Below, piece after piece: positions 7,248-7,566 of a stretch of DNA of 7,566 nucleotides. Made by a program: the position numbers and the translations under genes. This DNA comes from Lachnospiraceae bacterium (GTDB lineage: Bacteria; Bacillota; Clostridia; Lachnospirales; Lachnospiraceae): assembly GCA_017444545.1 (NCBI GenBank), contig JAFSWJ010000286.1:1-7566 (forward strand), in the 5' to 3' direction. Each line of letters begins with the position of its first letter. Position 1 is the first letter of the stretch. Under the pieces are notes generated by a model, which was not told the origin of the DNA, searched no databases, and saw only the letters and a list, made by a program, of their open reading frames with translations.

Positions 7248-7296
7248 AGGCCCCGCACCGAGCACCTACCGGAGCGCAAGGTGTGGGAGGTGGCCT
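7248..7296. repeat. Second internal hairpin of the intergenic element
   Basis: CCCGCACC at 7252-7259 pairs with GGTGTGGG at 7280-7287 with one G-U. AGGC at 7248-7251 pairs with GCCT at 7293-7296, leaving a five-base bulge (7288-7292). The 20-base loop (7260-7279) contains ACCGGAGCG at 7268-7276, a direct copy of the same nine bases at 7230-7238 just before this hairpin. Confidence 0.6.
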
Positions 7297-7399
7297 GCGG
7301 GAGCAAAAACGAAAGATTAAATGCTTAACTTGATGAAATTGCGTGTGATCATAGTCTAACCAGATAAACTGACATAAATTCGGAAAGAAGTAAGCGGAA

Positions 7400-7566
7400 A
7401 TGAATCATTCAAGCATCATTTACATACTGGGAAAGATACTTCAGATCGAAGCACTTTTTATGCTGCTCCCTCTTTTGGTCAGCATCATTTACAGAGAGGA
7501 TGATTTTTTTGCTTTTCTCATTACACTGGTGGTGACAGGGGCGGTGGGAACCCTGGTCAGCCTCAA
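7400..7566 (+). CDS. trkH: TrkH-family potassium uptake protein (3' partial)
   Basis: Fifty-five codons are present before the window ends. The translation begins MNHSSIIYILGKILQIEALF and continues with a hydrophobic helix (about 17-30), a short charged loop YREDD, and a second helix starting near residue 36 with FFAFLITLVVTGAVG. This start (a YILG segment, then E-A-L-x-M-L-L-P, a short loop and a second helix) is typical of TrkH/TrkG K+ transporter subunits. The position directly after trkA agrees with it. The full protein would be a membrane K+-translocating subunit of about 480 residues, gated by TrkA. A weak purine run GGAAAGAAG at 7382-7390 lies nine bases before the ATG. Its 5' region differs from the other genes here: 254 bases from trkA, with a hairpin element in between. 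The assignment is strong for so short a piece, but the pore loops are not visible. Confidence 0.82.
   Translation, partial: MNHSSIIYILGKILQIEALFMLLPLLVSIIYREDDFFAFLITLVVTGAVGTLVSL

Larger units (their letters stand above)
7153..7339. repeat. Hairpin-rich intergenic element with 18-base perfect terminal inverted repeats
   Basis: ATTTCATCAAGTTAAGCA at 7153-7170 is exactly repeated in inverse orientation at 7322-7339. If a three-base slip (CAG at 7168-7170) is allowed, pairing extends four bases further into CATT. The arms are AT-rich, while the 151-base core is clearly GC-rich and contains two separate strong hairpins. The left arm begins eight bases after the trkA stop, and the right arm ends about 60 bases before trkH. 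I see no transposase gene in it and no clear target-site duplication next to the arms. It resembles a MITE-like or REP-like non-coding repeat. From memory only, GC-rich blocks of this type (AAACGTCC hairpin, ACCGGAGCGGAGCG) recur between genes in Lachnospiraceae genomes. A structured trkH leader RNA or a long terminator-like structure are alternatives. Confidence 0.7.

Noticed and set aside
7153..7339. Ordinary Rho-independent terminator for the trkA operon
   Set aside because: No T-run follows either internal hairpin or the outer repeat on either strand, and the loop between the outer arms is about 150 bases.
7330..7360. Promoter for trkH starting with TTGATG at 7330-7335
   Set aside because: The -35-like hexamer is reasonable, but 16 to 19 bases downstream only poor -10 matches (TAGTCT, AGTCTA, TCTAAC) are present. 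It also overlaps the inverted repeat arm.
7146..7399. Known riboswitch (for example a cyclic di-AMP type) ahead of trkH
   Set aside because: Attractive given the K+ context, but I could not match the conserved core of any riboswitch class I know. The terminal inverted repeats fit a dispersed repeat better.

Overview
The window reads as a chromosomal segment of a low-to-mid GC Firmicute, most likely a Clostridia/Lachnospiraceae-type bacterium. This rests on strong AAGGAGG-type ribosome binding sites, tight gene packing on one strand, the style of the heterodimeric ABC exporter pair, and the TrkA/TrkH sequences. It is inferred by recognition, not by a search. All convincing genes lie on the + strand. 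Long open frames on the other strand are shadows of these genes.

Layout: (1) positions 1-729 hold the 3' part of a potassium-channel gene with a TVGYGD filter and two tandem RCK_C-like domains. (2) A 115-base gap carries a near-consensus extended -10 promoter, overlapped by an imperfect palindrome. (3) galK (galactokinase) begins at 845 behind a strong ribosome binding site. (4) Two ABC exporter half-transporters follow at 2028 and 3837, with gaps of 10 and 21 bases. They look like the two halves of one heterodimer: all catalytic-motif deviations fall on one composite ATP site. (5) A trkA reading frame runs 5784-7145. It has the length and domain order of a full two-RCK TrkA but is cut by an in-frame TAA at 6666-6668. 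(6) A 254-base gap follows. It holds a 187-base element with perfect 18-base terminal inverted repeats enclosing two strong GC-rich hairpins. (7) The first 55 codons of trkH, the potassium-translocating subunit, start at 7400 and run off the window.

The locus is therefore a potassium-transport neighbourhood (RCK channel, TrkA gating subunit, TrkH pore) with a galactokinase and an ABC exporter between the channel and trkA. galK, the two ABC genes and trkA are spaced like one operon. Most gene content is ordinary. The points worth a second look are the nonsense codon splitting trkA inside its second Rossmann fold, the hairpin element separating trkA from trkH, and the odd operon grouping. I found no CRISPR array, tRNA, rRNA, transposase or clearly new defence-type system.
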